Source: Polaromonas sp. (lineage in GTDB: Bacteria > Pseudomonadota > Gammaproteobacteria > Burkholderiales > Burkholderiaceae_C). From it: DNA of 64,000 nt. A model generated the notes under the pieces. That model ran no database searches. It saw nothing but the letters and a program-made list of their open reading frames with translations, and was not told where the DNA came from. Positions 42,732 to 52,902 of the stretch are shown here, one piece after another (position 1 is the stretch's first letter; each line of letters begins with the position of its first letter). The DNA is taken from positions 224,869-288,868 of the forward strand of contig JAAFJF010000001.1 of the NCBI GenBank assembly GCA_013298815.1, in the 5' to 3' direction. A program made the translations under genes and the position numbers.

Positions 42732-45700
42732 TCAATATCTGTGGTCGCCAAAGTCAAAGCAACGGCATCTATATTTTGCAAAATCTCATCAACAAATGCG
42801 TGACAGCCCTGGGTGTTTGACAAAGACAGAGCGGTTTTTAATGTCTGTAAGTACGTTTCCGTGTCTGTTAAACCCGTCGAATAACTGAAATTAGCGTGCA
42901 AGCGTATGAACTCAGGTTCAACCCAGCGTTCACCAGATTGCACGCGCACTTGAACACGGTTCAAAACATTCAACCCACTTTCATGCTGCTCATGCATCAA
43001 GCACGCGCGAGCATACATGACCGCCCAAACGGTTATATATGGGCCATTCTGTGCCAGCAATACTTCCATACTTTCACTTGCCTGCTGGAGTAGCTGTGCA
43101 GTCTTAGGCTCACAGTCTTTGAGCATCAACTGGCTTAGTGCAATACTTAAATCGATGTACGGAATCCACAAGCTCAGCTGATGCTTGGTCACGTAATGGC
43201 GCGCTTGCGTCATGTGCTCAACCATTTCGTCAACGCGGTGTTGAAGCCCTGCAATGAAGCCACCCGAGAACACCAAACTTTGACAAATGGCAACTTGGTT
43301 GTGGCTTCGCAAGGCCCAGGCCAAAGCTTTGTTACGCCATTGATTAGCGGCATCAGGCTGTTTGCGAAGTAAACAGATGGTCGCCATAGCCAAAGCCGAA
43401 CCGCTCACATCATTCATAGAGCTGAACTGAAAGCTAACTGATTTGGCATACTTTTCATAATCGAACAATTGAAAGAATTGTTCAAATTCTTCGTAAGCTT
43501 TTTCAAGTTTGCCTTGAATCATGCAGGTGAACCCCATAGCACGGTGCGCCAGTAAGTTGACAACCTCATCTTCATGACCACTAAACTGTCGAATATCAGC
43601 CGCAGCAACATGCAAATTAGCCATTTCACTGCCACTGTGCATCACCGTCCATTTCAAATACTGTACTGCGGTTAAGTCGTTTTTATTTGAAGAATTGGTA
43701 CAAAGTTTGTATGCGCGTTCGGTAAGATGCGCCAGTTTGCGAGAGCCAGATCCTCGAATAGCAATCAAAGGCTCTGCTATCGCCATGCACAATTGAAGTT
43801 CAATGTCATCACGCGTTGTGCTCTCTGGCATATCATGAAGCAAGTCTAGTGCTCTGTTATAGCTTGCAAACGCTTCATGATGCGCCAATTGATTGATGGC
43901 AAGGTCACCCGCACGCCGCCAGCAATGAACTGCGCGCTCAAGGTTTCCAGATTCAGCGTAATGCAAGGCCAGAATATGTGGCGCGCTTTTGTTCGATGTT
44001 TCAAACTGCTGCTCTAAAACATGAGCCGCTCTAGCGTGCAATCTCTCCCGGTCAGCCCTAAGCATACGTTGATAGACAGCATCCCGTACTAAGGCGTGAT
44101 CAAAACTTAATAAATGCTCATTTGGTGCGGGTTGTTGAATAAACAACTGGGCGCTGGTTAGCTCTTCAAGCGCGGCATCAATATTTTCTGAAAGATCTTG
44201 CATGCAAGATCGTAACAACGAGATTTCAAACTCGCGCCCCAAGACAGACGCTTGCTCTACCGTTTTTCGACCATGTTGCAGCCGATCTAGCCTGACTAAC
44301 AAAATTTCACTCAAAGACTGGGGAATGGCTTTTTCATTCAGAAAAGGTGAAAAACCATCTTTAGAAATAATGCTACGAGTCAGCTCTGTTGCGAAAATGG
44401 GCACGCCATCTGAGCGTTCAACAATCAAACGCAGCGTGTGCTCTGAAATTGTGTAGGGTGCTGCAATAGCGATGACCATGGCGCGAATATCTGCTTCAGG
44501 TAGTCGGTCCAAATGCAGCACATTGATGTGGTTACCTTTGTCTAGAACATCATGTGTTGTTGGTCGCGTGGTCGCAATCAGCATAGCATGCCGTCGTGGT
44601 AGCTCACTAGAGAACTTGCGTAGCAAATACATCGTGCTTGGATCCGCCCAATGCAAATCCTCAATCAGCAAGAGCATATTGTCTCGCGTCAAGCTATGTA
44701 GCCAGCGTAATAGCGCCGCTTGAATGCGTTCGCGTACTTCGTCAGGGCTGAGTGTTTGCATGCGTTTATCGCTGAGGTGTTTAAAACCCAGTAAATCCGC
44801 TAAAGCGTAAAAATCGCCCTCGTTATCTAATCCATATCTTTCAGTGAAGGTTGCTAATTTTTGCTGCTGGGCAGTGGGTTCATCAGCATAATGAAACCTT
44901 CCCACTGCGGTGAGAAAATTTATCAATGGGTATAAAGGTGCTTCGCTGTGGTCAGGCGAACACTGCAATAGTGGTGCCGGTGGCAAACCTGCACGAACCT
45001 CTTCTTGAAACCTTGAAAGTAAGTGCGATTTGCCCGAGCCAGCATCGCCGCTGAGCAGAATGACGGCGCCCCGGCCTGTACGTGATCGGTCAAATTGTTG
45101 GCGCAAGAAGCTCAGTTCAACCTCTCTTCCAATCAGTGGCGTTGCCCCGCCTTTGAAGCGCTTTGCATGAAAGCGGCTCAAGCTTTTTTGTTCAGACAGC
45201 ACTTCCCATGCAGTATGGGACTGGGAGAACCCCTTTAATTGAACAGAGCCAAGACTGCGAAACTTGAACAAATCGCCCACCATGGTACGTGTTGACTCAG
45301 AGGCTACTACGCCACCAGCAGGCGCTAAACCCTGCATGCGAGCCGCAATATTGGGCGTCTCGCCGATAGCGCCAATTTCATCCGTGTTGCCAGCACCGAC
45401 CAATTTTCCAATAACCACCATGCCTGTTGCCAAACCAACACGCACCTGCAATTTAACGCCAGCAACCAAAGGCAAGTTTTGCACTGCGGCAATGGTATCT
45501 AAAGCGGCACGAAGGGCTCGTTCGCAATCAGATTCTTGTGTGTCAGGATAGCCAAAATAAACCAGCACACCATCGCCTAAATATTGAGCAATATAGCCTT
45601 TGTGTTTTTGGATGACTTCACGCAAACACACGCGGTATGCTTGCAGTAGTTGCTGTAAATCTTCGGTATCCAGCTGTGCAGACAGCTCGGTTGAACCCAC

Positions 45701-46042
45701 CAAGTCGCAAAACATGACGGTCAATAATCTATGCTGGTGATTTGCTGCGGCTGGGGCTCGGTCACGATTTACCGGCTCTATATGTGTCGGCTGCGATCCG
45801 CGTATCGTTAAGGAGTTTGCGCTTTCAGCGTTCTCGTTCAGTTTGGCAATGGCTGAAAGCAAAATACGTCGGTGACCAACCGAGCCAATACCGATGTCGC
45901 GCAAGTCATCGGCCGTGATTTCTTGTAAGAGCTCAAAGCTGATATCGTTGCTTATAAAAAGTGGCTCGTATGTTTGTAAATCAAGCGCGTTGAGCCAGTC
46001 TCGCAGAGTTTGAGGCTTGGTTAAGGCTGTCATAACCGACAT
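42728..46042 (-). CDS. SAM-domain class III nucleotidyl cyclase fused to AAA/TPR regulator
   Basis: This 1104-residue protein has a SAM domain (about 8-72), a class III cyclase domain (about 105-285), an AAA-type ATPase domain with P-loop SGDAGSGKS (about 335-600) and a helical TPR-like half to the end. In the cyclase domain the two metal Asp contexts are CDLVGSTELS and YLGDGVLVYFGYP, and NIAARMQ supplies the transition-state Asn/Arg. Such proteins are presumed cAMP producers controlled by the ATPase/TPR part. It overlaps the catalase-like gene, suggesting coordinated production. Confidence 0.86.
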   Translation of the reverse strand: MSVMTALTKPQTLRDWLNALDLQTYEPLFISNDISFELLQEITADDLRDIGIGSVGHRRILLSAIAKLNENAESANSLTIRGSQPTHIEPVNRDRAPAAANHQHRLLTVMFCDLVGSTELSAQLDTEDLQQLLQAYRVCLREVIQKHKGYIAQYLGDGVLVYFGYPDTQESDCERALRAALDTIAAVQNLPLVAGVKLQVRVGLATGMVVIGKLVGAGNTDEIGAIGETPNIAARMQGLAPAGGVVASESTRTMVGDLFKFRSLGSVQLKGFSQSHTAWEVLSEQKSLSRFHAKRFKGGATPLIGREVELSFLRQQFDRSRTGRGAVILLSGDAGSGKSHLLSRFQEEVRAGLPPAPLLQCSPDHSEAPLYPLINFLTAVGRFHYADEPTAQQQKLATFTERYGLDNEGDFYALADLLGFKHLSDKRMQTLSPDEVRERIQAALLRWLHSLTRDNMLLLIEDLHWADPSTMYLLRKFSSELPRRHAMLIATTRPTTHDVLDKGNHINVLHLDRLPEADIRAMVIAIAAPYTISEHTLRLIVERSDGVPIFATELTRSIISKDGFSPFLNEKAIPQSLSEILLVRLDRLQHGRKTVEQASVLGREFEISLLRSCMQDLSENIDAALEELTSAQLFIQQPAPNEHLLSFDHALVRDAVYQRMLRADRERLHARAAHVLEQQFETSNKSAPHILALHYAESGNLERAVHCWRRAGDLAINQLAHHEAFASYNRALDLLHDMPESTTRDDIELQLCMAIAEPLIAIRGSGSRKLAHLTERAYKLCTNSSNKNDLTAVQYLKWTVMHSGSEMANLHVAAADIRQFSGHEDEVVNLLAHRAMGFTCMIQGKLEKAYEEFEQFFQLFDYEKYAKSVSFQFSSMNDVSGSALAMATICLLRKQPDAANQWRNKALAWALRSHNQVAICQSLVFSGGFIAGLQHRVDEMVEHMTQARHYVTKHQLSLWIPYIDLSIALSQLMLKDCEPKTAQLLQQASESMEVLLAQNGPYITVWAVMYARACLMHEQHESGLNVLNRVQVRVQSGERWVEPEFIRLHANFSYSTGLTDTETYLQTLKTALSLSNTQGCHAFVDEILQNIDAVALTLATTDIE

Positions 46043-46084
46043 TTTTACACTAAATGCGAACTTTATGTAACTCTTTTTTACATG

Positions 46085-47251
<1,167 letters not shown>

Positions 47252-47341
47252 CTAGGCTGGGTAAATGCGTCAAAATGAGAAAAGCCGCCGCACTTTAGAC
47301 CGCAGCGCTTGTATAAGTAGGCGCTTAGCTTATATAGGCGC

Positions 47342-48001
47342 TTATCTCAACAAGCCCTGCTCCAAGAGCATGTCTAGAACCAGTTCTAACCGAATCAGTG
47401 GGTTATCCAGCGCCAGTAGCCGATGGCGTTGCGCAGACTGCATGGGAATCAGCTCACACCAGCGGTTGGCCACCCAGCCACAATCGTCAAAAAGATAAGG
47501 TTTGGCTATCGGCATGAAGCTAGCTTCTGTCGCTTGGCTCTTTAATGTTGTGATCAAATGACGTAAGGCCGTGGCAGCTTCTAAAAGCTCAGCGGGTACG
47601 GGAATAACCAAGTCAGCGGCGATGGTTTGCACCTGCGCAACCCACAAACCGCCGGTTTGTTGCCGCGTGCTAACGATAGAAAAGCGCTGACTACCGACGC
47701 AATCAATCCGTATCAGTCCTGGCTGCGGCACAAAGTGTGAGATTATTTTTGCGCTTGTACCTATCGCGGTGAAGGTTTCTTGGCTCATAGGCAAAGCCGG
47801 CGAATTAGCCTCAGATGCAGTTGGTGATTCGGCTGCCGTATCACGACGCACCGTTTGCGCCACAACGCCAAATTCCGTACCATCGGCGATGCATTTTTTC
47901 ACCATATTGAGGTAACGCAGCTCAAAAATCTGCAGCGGCAGCAAACCATCGGGAAACAAGATGGTGGTGAGTGGAAACAGCGGTAGCGTCGTTAAAGTCA
48001 T
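47342..48001 (-). CDS. Lon N-terminal (substrate-binding) domain protein
   Basis: This protein of 219 residues, counted from Met at 48001, opens LPLFPLTTILFPDGLLPLQIFELRY, the standard opening of LON-substrate-binding (PUA-like) domain proteins. No protease or ATPase domain follows. I chose 48001 because the domain starts there and the upstream extension overlaps the divergent ABC ATPase gene. It may bind unfolded protein, but the function is unknown. A direct repeat TAGGCGCTTA (47318-47327 and 47335-47344) lies at its stop codon. Confidence 0.78.
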   Translation of the reverse strand: MTLTTLPLFPLTTILFPDGLLPLQIFELRYLNMVKKCIADGTEFGVVAQTVRRDTAAESPTASEANSPALPMSQETFTAIGTSAKIISHFVPQPGLIRIDCVGSQRFSIVSTRQQTGGLWVAQVQTIAADLVIPVPAELLEAATALRHLITTLKSQATEASFMPIAKPYLFDDCGWVANRWCELIPMQSAQRHRLLALDNPLIRLELVLDMLLEQGLLR

Positions 48002-48083
48002 GCCGAGATAATGCCACGATCCGCGAATAACCCGAGGTTTGGGGTTAAATTTCAATGCATCAAAATCTTCGCCATAATCAATC

Positions 48084-49019
48084 ATGCAAACTCCAACTTC
48101 AACCGCCTTATTTTCAGCAAAAGGCCTCGTCAAACGCTACGGCAACAGCACCGTCGTAGACGACTTATCGTTCGACATCGCCCCTGGCGAATGCCTAGGC
48201 GTGATCGGCCCCAACGGCGCTGGTAAAACCACCACCATTCGCATGTGCCTGGGGCTGACCGCGCCTGACGATGGCAGCATCAGCGCTTTTGACTTGCCCA
48301 TGCCCAAAGAAGCCCTCGCCATCAAAGCGCTGATGGGCGTAGTGAACCAAAACGACACGTTAGACCCAGACTTCAGTTGCGCCGAGAATTTACTGGTCTA
48401 TGGCCGCTATTTCGGCATGAAGACGGCCGATATTCGCGCCCGCATCCCGCAATTGCTGGAATTCGCGTCGCTGACCAGTAAAGCCGGCAGCAAACCGGGC
48501 GAGCTGTCGGGCGGCATGAAGCGCCGCTTGAGTTTGGCTCGGGCTTTGGTCAACGACCCCAAGTTGCTACTTTTAGACGAACCCACCACCGGACTCGACC
48601 CGCAAGCGCGCCATTTGATGTGGGAGCGGCTGCAAATGCTGCTGCAGCAAGGCAAATCCATCTTGCTCACCACGCACTTCATGGACGAAGCCGAGCGTTT
48701 GTGTTCACGACTTTTGGTGCTCGATCACGGAAAAAAAATCGCCGAAGGCAAACCCCGCGACTTGATCGCCCAGCATCTGGAGCCGGATGTCGTCGAAGTT
48801 TATGGCGCAGGTGCTTTGGCGCTGCAAGATTCACCACTGGCCAAGCTCGCTGCACGGGTTGAAATCAGCGGTGAAACGCTGTTTTTCTACACCCAAGATG
48901 CCAAACCGCTGCTGGAAGCGCTGCAAGCGCACCCGCAGCTGCGCACTTTGCACCGCCCCGCCAACTTGGAAGACCTTTTCCTCAAACTCACAGGCCGACA
49001 AATTCGGGAAGATGCATGA
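48084..49019 (+). CDS. ABC exporter ATP-binding protein, NodI type
   Basis: This 311-residue ABC ATPase has Walker [11 protein letters not shown], signature [15 protein letters not shown] and Walker [13 protein letters not shown], with a C-terminal DrrA/NodI-type extension. With the downstream ABC-2 permease it makes a two-gene exporter. Betaproteobacteria carry such NodIJ-like pairs outside nodulation, with unknown cargo (drug, lipid or oligosaccharide). It is divergent from the Lon-domain gene by 82 bp. Confidence 0.85.
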   Translation: MQTPTSTALFSAKGLVKRYGNSTVVDDLSFDIAPGECLGVIGPNGAGKTTTIRMCLGLTAPDDGSISAFDLPMPKEALAIKALMGVVNQNDTLDPDFSCAENLLVYGRYFGMKTADIRARIPQLLEFASLTSKAGSKPGELSGGMKRRLSLARALVNDPKLLLLDEPTTGLDPQARHLMWERLQMLLQQGKSILLTTHFMDEAERLCSRLLVLDHGKKIAEGKPRDLIAQHLEPDVVEVYGAGALALQDSPLAKLAARVEISGETLFFYTQDAKPLLEALQAHPQLRTLHRPANLEDLFLKLTGRQIREDA

Positions 49020-49039
49020 GTTGTCAATATCACCTAAAG

Positions 49040-49107
49040 CCGTCATTCCCGCGTAGGCGGGGATTCATGATGGCGAGTGTGGATTCCCGCCTTCGCGGGA
49101 ATGACGG
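49040..49107. repeat. Paired ATTCCCGC-type inverted repeats inside ABC operon
   Basis: CCGTCATTCCCGC (49040-49052) and GCGGGAATGACGG (49095-49107) are perfect outer arms. Each end unit also folds on itself (CCCGC with GGCGGG). The same CGTCATTCCCGC unit recurs at 63848-63872. The element lies between the ATPase and permease genes of one operon, like REP/dRS3-type mosaic elements. Confidence 0.75.
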
Positions 49108-49139
49108 AAATAAGGCGTGATGGACAATCTGGGAGAAAT

Positions 49140-49955
49140 ATGACTACTGCAACTCAACTAAGCATTTGGCGTTTGCCCAACCTATCCAGCCGCTGGTGGC
49201 CGGTGTTTTTACGCAACTTGCTGGTCTGGCGCAAGCTGGCTATTCCCAGCTTGGTCGGCAACATCGCCGAGCCGCTGATGTGGCTGGTCGCTTTTGGCTA
49301 CGGCATGGGTGCGCTGGTGGGCAATGTTGCGCCCGCTGCCGGCGACGCCAAAATCCCCTACATCCTATTTTTAGCCAGCGGCAGCATCTGCATGAGTGCC
49401 ATGCAAGCCGCTTCGTTTGAGGCGCTGTATTCGGCCTTCTCCCGCATGCACGTGCAAAAAACCTGGGACGGCATCATGAACGCCCCCGTCAATTTAGACA
49501 ATATTTTGATGGCAGAAATGCTCTGGGCGGCTTTTAAATCGCTCTTCACCGTGACGGCGATTTTGGGCGTCATGCTCGTTTTAGGAATCAGCCACAGCCC
49601 GAAGCTGCTGGTCGCTTGGCCGATTTTGCTCGGCGTGGGCATCACCTTCAGCTGCATTGCGTTGATTTTTAACGCCTTGGCCAAGGGCTACGACTTCTTT
49701 ACCTACTACTTCACCCTGTTTTTGACGCCCATGATGTTTTTGAGCGGCATCTTCTTCCCCCGCGACCAGCTGCCGCACGTCGTCAAAGTCGTCTCAGACT
49801 GGCTGCCGCTGACAAACGCTGTGGAGCTGGTGCGCCCGCTGTTCATGGACCAGTGGCCAGCTAACCCGTGGCAGTACGTAGCGGTTTTGGCGGCTTATGC
49901 GGTGCTTGGCTTCTGGCTGGCGCTGGCGCTGACGCGTAAGCGTTTCAAGGCTTAG
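49140..49955 (+). CDS. ABC-2 type permease, NodJ type
   Basis: This inner-membrane protein of 271 residues, counted from ATG 49140 (GGGAGA just upstream), has six predicted helices. LVWRKLAIPSLVGNIAEPLMWL at the N-terminus and FLSGIFFPRDQLP in the C-terminal half are typical of NodJ/DrrB permeases. An in-frame upstream ATG at 49077 lies inside the inverted-repeat element and is rejected. It partners the preceding ATPase. Confidence 0.85.
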   Translation: MTTATQLSIWRLPNLSSRWWPVFLRNLLVWRKLAIPSLVGNIAEPLMWLVAFGYGMGALVGNVAPAAGDAKIPYILFLASGSICMSAMQAASFEALYSAFSRMHVQKTWDGIMNAPVNLDNILMAEMLWAAFKSLFTVTAILGVMLVLGISHSPKLLVAWPILLGVGITFSCIALIFNALAKGYDFFTYYFTLFLTPMMFLSGIFFPRDQLPHVVKVVSDWLPLTNAVELVRPLFMDQWPANPWQYVAVLAAYAVLGFWLALALTRKRFKA

Positions 49956-49965
49956 ATTGCAATTT

Positions 49966-50019
49966 ACTATTATTTTGATAGCTGCTTAGGCAGATAATAC
50001 GCCGGCTAGAGGCGTGTTT
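49966..50019 (+). repeat. Interspersed repeat, copy H
   Basis: Near-complete plus-strand copy with TTGATAGCTGCTTAGGCAG and a second hairpin AATACGCC ... GGCGTGTT around GGCTAGA. It lies 10 bp after the NodJ-type gene, in the convergent spacer with the GMC oxidoreductase. Confidence 0.78.
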
Positions 50020-50038
50020 GACTCAATTTTGAGTGGTT

Positions 50039-51664
50039 TTAAGCGTTTTGAACCGCTTTGATCATATCCGCCGCCTTTTCAGCCGTCATGATGACGGGAG
50101 CATTCGTATTTCCCGCCACAATGCGCGGCATGATGGACGCATCAACCACGCGCAGGCCGGTCATGCCGTGGACGCGTAGCTCGCTGTCCACCACATTCAG
50201 TGGGTTAGCTTTCGGACCCACTAAAGGCCCCATTCTGCAGGTGCCGACAGGGTGGTAGATGGTGTCGGCGTAGTTGCGAATGATGGCTTCGATTTGCGCG
50301 TCCGTCGTCGCATTGGCCGTGGCTGGCAGTTCTTTGCCACGGTAGCCGGCTAGGGCAGGCTGGTTCAAAATCGTGCGCATTTGCTTGAAGCCTTGCACCA
50401 TGCGGCGCATGTCGTCGGGGTCGGCCAAGAAATTGGGGTCAATCACGGGTGCAGTTAGGGGGTCGCTGCTTGCCAGGGTAACGCGACCTCGGCTTTTCGG
50501 GCGCATCAGGCAAACGTGGCTGGAATAGCCGTGGCCAAAGGTCGGTTTGCGGCCATGGTCCACCAGTTTGCCAATGACGAAGTGCAGTTGCAAATCAGGC
50601 GTAGCCTCATCGGGGCTGGTTTTGATGAAGCCGCCGGCCTCAGCGAAATTGGTCGTCATCATACCGGTGCGGTGCTTACGCCACTCGAAAATGCCCTTGA
50701 TGGCTTGCACCAAGCCACTGAGCGAGACGCCAAACAAGTCCTTCAAATGCGGCGCGTTGACCACCTGAACCACGTCAATGTGATCGTGCAGGTTTTCACC
50801 CACGCCGGGCAAGTCGTGCACCACCGCAATGCCGTGTTTTTGCAATTCTGCGGCTGGGCCAATGCCAGAAAGCATCAAAATTTGCGGCGATTGGAGGGCA
50901 CCTGCGCACAAAAGAACCTCTCGGGACGCTTTGATTTGCTTGACCTCACTGCCTTGGCGATATTCCACGCCCACGGCACGTTTGCCCTCAAGCAAAAGGC
51001 GTGTGGTGTGGGCGCTGGTGATGACGGTGAGGTTGGGGCGGGCTAAATTTGGCGTCAAGTACGCTTTGGCGGCGCTGTAGCGTTCACCATTTTTGTGGGT
51101 GACTTGGTGCATGCCCACGCCATGCTGCTCTGCGCCGTTGAAGTCTTTGCTTTCAGGGTGGCCGGCTTGTTTGCCCGCTTTGATGAAAATAGCGCCGTAT
51201 TTGCTGGGGCTGCGCAAGTCCATCACGTTTAGCGGGCCGCCTGTGCCGTGGAATTCAGCATCTTTGGCGTCAAAGGTGCGCTCGTTATGTTCGGCTTTTT
51301 TGAAGTAGGGCAACACGTCCGCGTAGCTCCAGCCTGGGTTGCCTTGCTCGGCCCAGTGGTCGTAGTCGGTTTTGTGGCCGCGCATGTACACCATGGCATT
51401 GATAGAGCTGGAGCCGCCCAGCACTTTGCCGCGTGGTTGGTAGCCTTTGCGCCCGTTCAGGCCCGCTTGCGGCGTGGTTTCAAAGCCCCAGCCAGCAGCG
51501 CCCGTGCGCGCCAACAGTGCCAAACCAGCAGGGCAGTGGATCAACACGCTGCTGTCGACTGGGCCCGCTTCCAATAAAGCCACTTTGATGTTAGCGTCTT
51601 CGCTGAGTCGTGCCGCCAAAACGCAGCCTGCCGAGCCGCCGCCTATGATGATGTAGTCGTACAT
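50039..51664 (-). CDS. GMC-family FAD oxidoreductase (choline/alcohol dehydrogenase-like)
   Basis: This 541-residue protein has the FAD-binding motif DYIIIGGGSAGCVLAARLSED at the start. Further GMC signatures are GKVLGGSSSINAMVYMRGH and LLCAGALQSPQILMLSGIGP. The C-terminal active-site His region is YHPVGTCRMG and the end has ASIMPRIVAGNTNAPVIMTAEKAAD. It belongs to the AlkJ/BetA-like group that oxidises primary alcohols. No betaine aldehyde dehydrogenase is adjacent, so choline is not favoured. Substrate unknown. Confidence 0.88.
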   Translation of the reverse strand: MYDYIIIGGGSAGCVLAARLSEDANIKVALLEAGPVDSSVLIHCPAGLALLARTGAAGWGFETTPQAGLNGRKGYQPRGKVLGGSSSINAMVYMRGHKTDYDHWAEQGNPGWSYADVLPYFKKAEHNERTFDAKDAEFHGTGGPLNVMDLRSPSKYGAIFIKAGKQAGHPESKDFNGAEQHGVGMHQVTHKNGERYSAAKAYLTPNLARPNLTVITSAHTTRLLLEGKRAVGVEYRQGSEVKQIKASREVLLCAGALQSPQILMLSGIGPAAELQKHGIAVVHDLPGVGENLHDHIDVVQVVNAPHLKDLFGVSLSGLVQAIKGIFEWRKHRTGMMTTNFAEAGGFIKTSPDEATPDLQLHFVIGKLVDHGRKPTFGHGYSSHVCLMRPKSRGRVTLASSDPLTAPVIDPNFLADPDDMRRMVQGFKQMRTILNQPALAGYRGKELPATANATTDAQIEAIIRNYADTIYHPVGTCRMGPLVGPKANPLNVVDSELRVHGMTGLRVVDASIMPRIVAGNTNAPVIMTAEKAADMIKAVQNA

Positions 51665-51821
51665 GAATAATTACCCCTAAGGGTGTCTTAAAAGTGTTTG
51701 GAAAATGCCGAAACCTAATCTAGCAAGCAATATATAGGACGGCTTGGAAAATATTTAAGGAGCTCAACCCAATGATTGCCCCGATTTACCCTGATAAAAG
51801 AATTCCTTTAAATTAAATTTT

Positions 51822-51838
51822 ACACAATTTAATTGCGT
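51822..51838. promoter_or_regulatory. Probable OhrR operator
   Basis: ACACAATTTAATTGCGT is a 17-bp dyad with one mismatched pair and a perfect CAATT-T-AATTG core (51825-51835). It ends 14 bp before the ohrR start. The core fits the TACAATT/AATTGTA-type boxes I recall for OhrR. A further TACAATT half-site follows at 51841. Confidence 0.6.
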
Positions 51839-51852
51839 GCTACAATTCAACC

Positions 51853-52332
51853 ATGAACGCAGCAAACCACACAGAAACAGCCCATAAAACAGCGAGTAAT
51901 CCCGCTTTGTTGTTGGACAACCAACTGTGCTTTGCTTTGTATTCCACTTCTTTGGCAATGACCAAGCTGTACAAACCCTTGTTGGAAACGCTGGGGCTGA
52001 CGTACCCGCAATATTTGGTCATGCTGGTGTTGTGGGAGCGCGATGGGCTGATGGTGTCTGAGCTGGGCGAACGCCTGTTTTTAGACTCGGGCACTCTGAC
52101 GCCGTTGCTGAAACGCTTGGAATCCTCTGGTTTGATTGCCCGCATCCGTGATGTGCAAGACGAGCGCCGTGTGCACATTACCTTGACCGCAGCAGGTCGC
52201 GCCCTGAAAACGCAAGCTGCAGAAATTCCCAATTGCATTTTAAAAGCCAGCCAATGCAGCCTGTCCGACATCGTGGCGTTGACGCAGCAAGTGCAAACGC
52301 TGAGAAATAATCTAAACCCGCCCGCGATTTAA
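51853..52332 (+). CDS. ohrR: MarR-family organic-peroxide sensor OhrR
   Basis: This 159-residue MarR-type regulator has the [15 protein letters not shown] opening, where C26 is the peroxide-sensing Cys of OhrR. A winged HTH follows ([16 protein letters not shown] to [10 protein letters not shown]). Two more Cys residues (C128, C135) near the C-terminus fit the two-Cys Xanthomonas-type mechanism, in which oxidation gives an intersubunit disulphide and releases DNA. It is directly upstream of ohr and behind a CAATT dyad. Confidence 0.9.
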   Translation: MNAANHTETAHKTASNPALLLDNQLCFALYSTSLAMTKLYKPLLETLGLTYPQYLVMLVLWERDGLMVSELGERLFLDSGTLTPLLKRLESSGLIARIRDVQDERRVHITLTAAGRALKTQAAEIPNCILKASQCSLSDIVALTQQVQTLRNNLNPPAI

Positions 52333-52379
52333 TTTACCCCCGCCTCATACTGAGGCTTAACTTGAAAGCAGAGAAAACC

Positions 52380-52808
52380 ATGACAACCAAAATCGAAAAA
52401 GTCTTGTACAAAGCCAACGCCACGGCCACTGGCGGCCGTGACGGTCACGCTGTCAGCTCTGACGGCTTGTTGAACGTCAAACTCGCACCGCCAAAAGAGT
52501 TGGGTGGTATGGGCGGCGCGACCAATCCTGAGCAATTGTTTGCCGCAGGTTACAGCGCATGTTTCATGGGTGCGATGAAGCACGTGGCTGGCATGAAAAA
52601 GCTGACAATTCCAGCGGACGCCAACGTCAACGCGACGGTCGGTATCGGCCAAATCCCAGCGGGTTTCGGCATCGAAGCGCAATTGGTGGTGAGCTTGCCA
52701 GGTATGGATCGCGAAGTCGCGCAAAACTTGATTGAGACAGCGCACCAGGTGTGCCCTTACTCAAACGCAACGCGTGGCAACATTGAAGTGAGCGTCACGC
52801 TGGCGTAA
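52380..52808 (+). CDS. ohr: Organic hydroperoxide resistance protein
   Basis: This 142-residue Ohr/OsmC-family thiol peroxidase has both catalytic Cys residues: GYSACFMGAM and AHQVCPYSNAT. It reduces organic and fatty-acid hydroperoxides. The start is ATG 52380 (KIEKVLYKANATATGGRDG follows); the TTG-initiated extension at 52362 is not supported. It is 47 bp after ohrR, and three hairpins follow its stop. Confidence 0.95.
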   Translation: MTTKIEKVLYKANATATGGRDGHAVSSDGLLNVKLAPPKELGGMGGATNPEQLFAAGYSACFMGAMKHVAGMKKLTIPADANVNATVGIGQIPAGFGIEAQLVVSLPGMDREVAQNLIETAHQVCPYSNATRGNIEVSVTLA

Positions 52809-52810
52809 TT

Positions 52811-52882
52811 GTTAGCTTACTTGCTAACGAGACACTTTTAAGGTGTCTCCAACGTAGCCTGCCCGACTAGTCGCGGCAGGCT
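52811..52882 (+). terminator. Three consecutive hairpins after ohr
   Basis: Three stems lie in series: GTTAGC/GCTAAC (52811-52828), GAGACAC/GTGTCTC (52829-52849) and AGCCTGCC/GGCAGGCT (52856-52882, loop holding CGACTAGTCG). The last stem is followed by GTTTCGTTT. This is a strong composite terminator for ohr. Confidence 0.72.
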
Positions 52883-52902
52883 GTTTCGTTTAGAGTGTCA
52901 GT

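Noticed and set aside
47318..47344. Direct repeat TAGGCGCTTA x2 as an attachment site
   Set aside because: No integrase, tRNA or mobile gene nearby; two short units near a stop codon are insufficient.
48084..49955. Nodulation genes nodI/nodJ in the strict sense
   Set aside because: No other nod gene or symbiosis feature is present; NodIJ-like exporters are common in free-living betaproteobacteria.
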